From: Holdemanella biformis DSM 3989
GTDB taxonomy: Bacteria; Bacillota_I; Bacilli_A; Erysipelotrichales; Erysipelotrichaceae
Length of the DNA: 55,297 bases
Assembly: GCF_000156655.1 (NCBI RefSeq)
Contig: NZ_DS996841.1
Location: forward strand, 598,624-653,920
Direction: 5' to 3'
The notes beneath the pieces were generated by a model. That model was given only the letters and a program-made list of their open reading frames with translations. It searched no databases and was not told the DNA's origin. The translations under genes were made by a program, and so were the position numbers. This document shows positions 54,996-55,297 of this stretch, piece after piece (the first letter of the stretch is position 1; every line of letters starts with the position of its first letter).

Positions 54996-55071
54996 TGGCG
55001 GTCCAGATGGGACTCGAACCCACGATCTCCTCCGTGACAGGGAGGCATGTTAACCACTACACCACTGGACC
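54996..55071 (-). tRNA. tRNA-Asp (anticodon GTC), copy 1
   Basis: 76-base cloverleaf with acceptor GGTCCAG, anticodon loop CTGTCAC and encoded CCA. It matches the other tRNA-Asp gene base for base and lies five bases before tRNA-Gly. Confidence 0.96.
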
Positions 55072-55091
55072 ATAATTTTCCAAAAATAAGA

Positions 55092-55182
55092 TGGCGGAGA
55101 AGGAGAGATTTGAACTCTCGCGCCAGTTTCCCGACCTATACCCTTAGCAGGGGCACCTCTTCAGCCACTTGAGTACTTCTCC
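55092..55182 (-). tRNA. tRNA-Ser (anticodon GCT)
   Basis: 91-base class II tRNA with acceptor GGAGAAG, anticodon loop CTGCTAA, a long variable arm (GGTCGGGAAACTGGC region), T arm with GTTCAAAT and encoded CCA. It is first in the operon Ser-Asp-Gly-Asp. Confidence 0.95.
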
Positions 55183-55242
55183 AAGAATATTTTCAGAATA
55201 CTTATTTTTTAGAACAACCTGCGTTATCCGTAACGCCCGTTT

Positions 55243-55271
55243 ATAATAACATGGATAAAAACTTATTGCAA
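55243..55271 (-). promoter_or_regulatory. Promoter of the tRNA operon
   Basis: TTGCAA (55271-55266), 17 bases, TATTAT (55248-55243), with the -35 context TTGCTTGCAA. A GCGTTA-CGGA-TAACGC hairpin (about 55219-55236) follows in the leader. Confidence 0.75.
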
Positions 55272-55297
55272 GCAATTTTTTCAAAAAAGACAAAAAA

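Noticed and set aside
54812-55057. 81-aa minus-strand frame with a repeated MPPCHGGDRGFESHL stretch
   Set aside because: It lies within the tRNA-Asp, tRNA-Gly and tRNA-Asp genes; the repeat comes from the two identical tRNA-Asp copies.

Overview
The window is a stretch of chromosome from a low-GC Gram-positive bacterium, most likely a member of the Erysipelotrichia/Erysipelotrichaceae or a close relative within Bacillota (an inference from gene content; no database search was possible). Supporting signs are Firmicute-type gene orders (rpsF-ssb-rpsR; yybS-gdpP-rplI-dnaB helicase; polA-mutM-coaE-dnaB-dnaI), CIRCE and cre operators, a PolA without proofreading residues, and an expanded RpoB N-terminal half. 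No mobile element, prophage or CRISPR array is visible. Most genes are on the minus strand, and no gene-free stretch exceeds about 250 bp.

Layout. 1-1929 is the start of rpoB (runs off the left edge), divergent from a small lipoprotein gene. 2906-6721 holds an OatA-like acyltransferase, a fused L-serine dehydratase (+ strand) and a CBS-ACT regulator-like gene that ends a branched-chain amino-acid ABC transporter operon (livJ-H-M-G-F, 6726-11275). This operon has a predicted CcpA site over its promoter and a hairpin after livJ. groES-groEL (11458-13348) is driven by a promoter carrying two CIRCE-like elements. 13461-20836 is upp plus the complete F1Fo ATP synthase operon, including a 55-residue atpZ-like gene; the c subunit has the residues of Na+-coupled rings. 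20970-27440 is the replication/ribosomal block (walJ-like, dnaB helicase, rplI, gdpP, yybS, rpsR, ssb, rpsF). 27548-32945 is a three-gene operon: a tandem-ASKHA 2-hydroxyacyl-CoA dehydratase activator-like protein, a dehydratase-like protein, and a membrane protein fused to a NUDIX domain. Next come an MFS/UMF1 transporter, an XRE regulator with a membrane tail, a GGDEF plus hybrid histidine kinase, a small zinc-ribbon protein, a MATE transporter, murA, an S9 peptidase and fba (33158-44797). 44876-53057 is a DNA replication/repair and cell-shape block (dnaI, dnaB, coaE, mutM, polA, mreD, mreC, radC). The right end carries tRNA-His, a thioredoxin-like lipoprotein, a DUF1848 protein and a tRNA-Ser-Asp-Gly-Asp operon.

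The most notable recurring signal is a promoter arrangement found in front of five separate genes (yybS, the GGDEF/histidine kinase, the MATE transporter, the thioredoxin-like lipoprotein and the DUF1848 gene). In each, a -35 box, a 17-base spacer, a -10 box and exactly six bases lead straight into the ATG. There is no usable Shine-Dalgarno sequence, so the predicted transcripts are leaderless. In three of these (and for rpsF) the -35 box is built from the transcription terminator of the upstream gene. Other points of interest are repeats that enlarge the RpoB lobe, back-to-back promoters sharing a palindrome upstream of rpoB with a predicted very short transcript, the predicted Na+-ATP synthase, and the uncharacterised activator/dehydratase/membrane-NUDIX operon.
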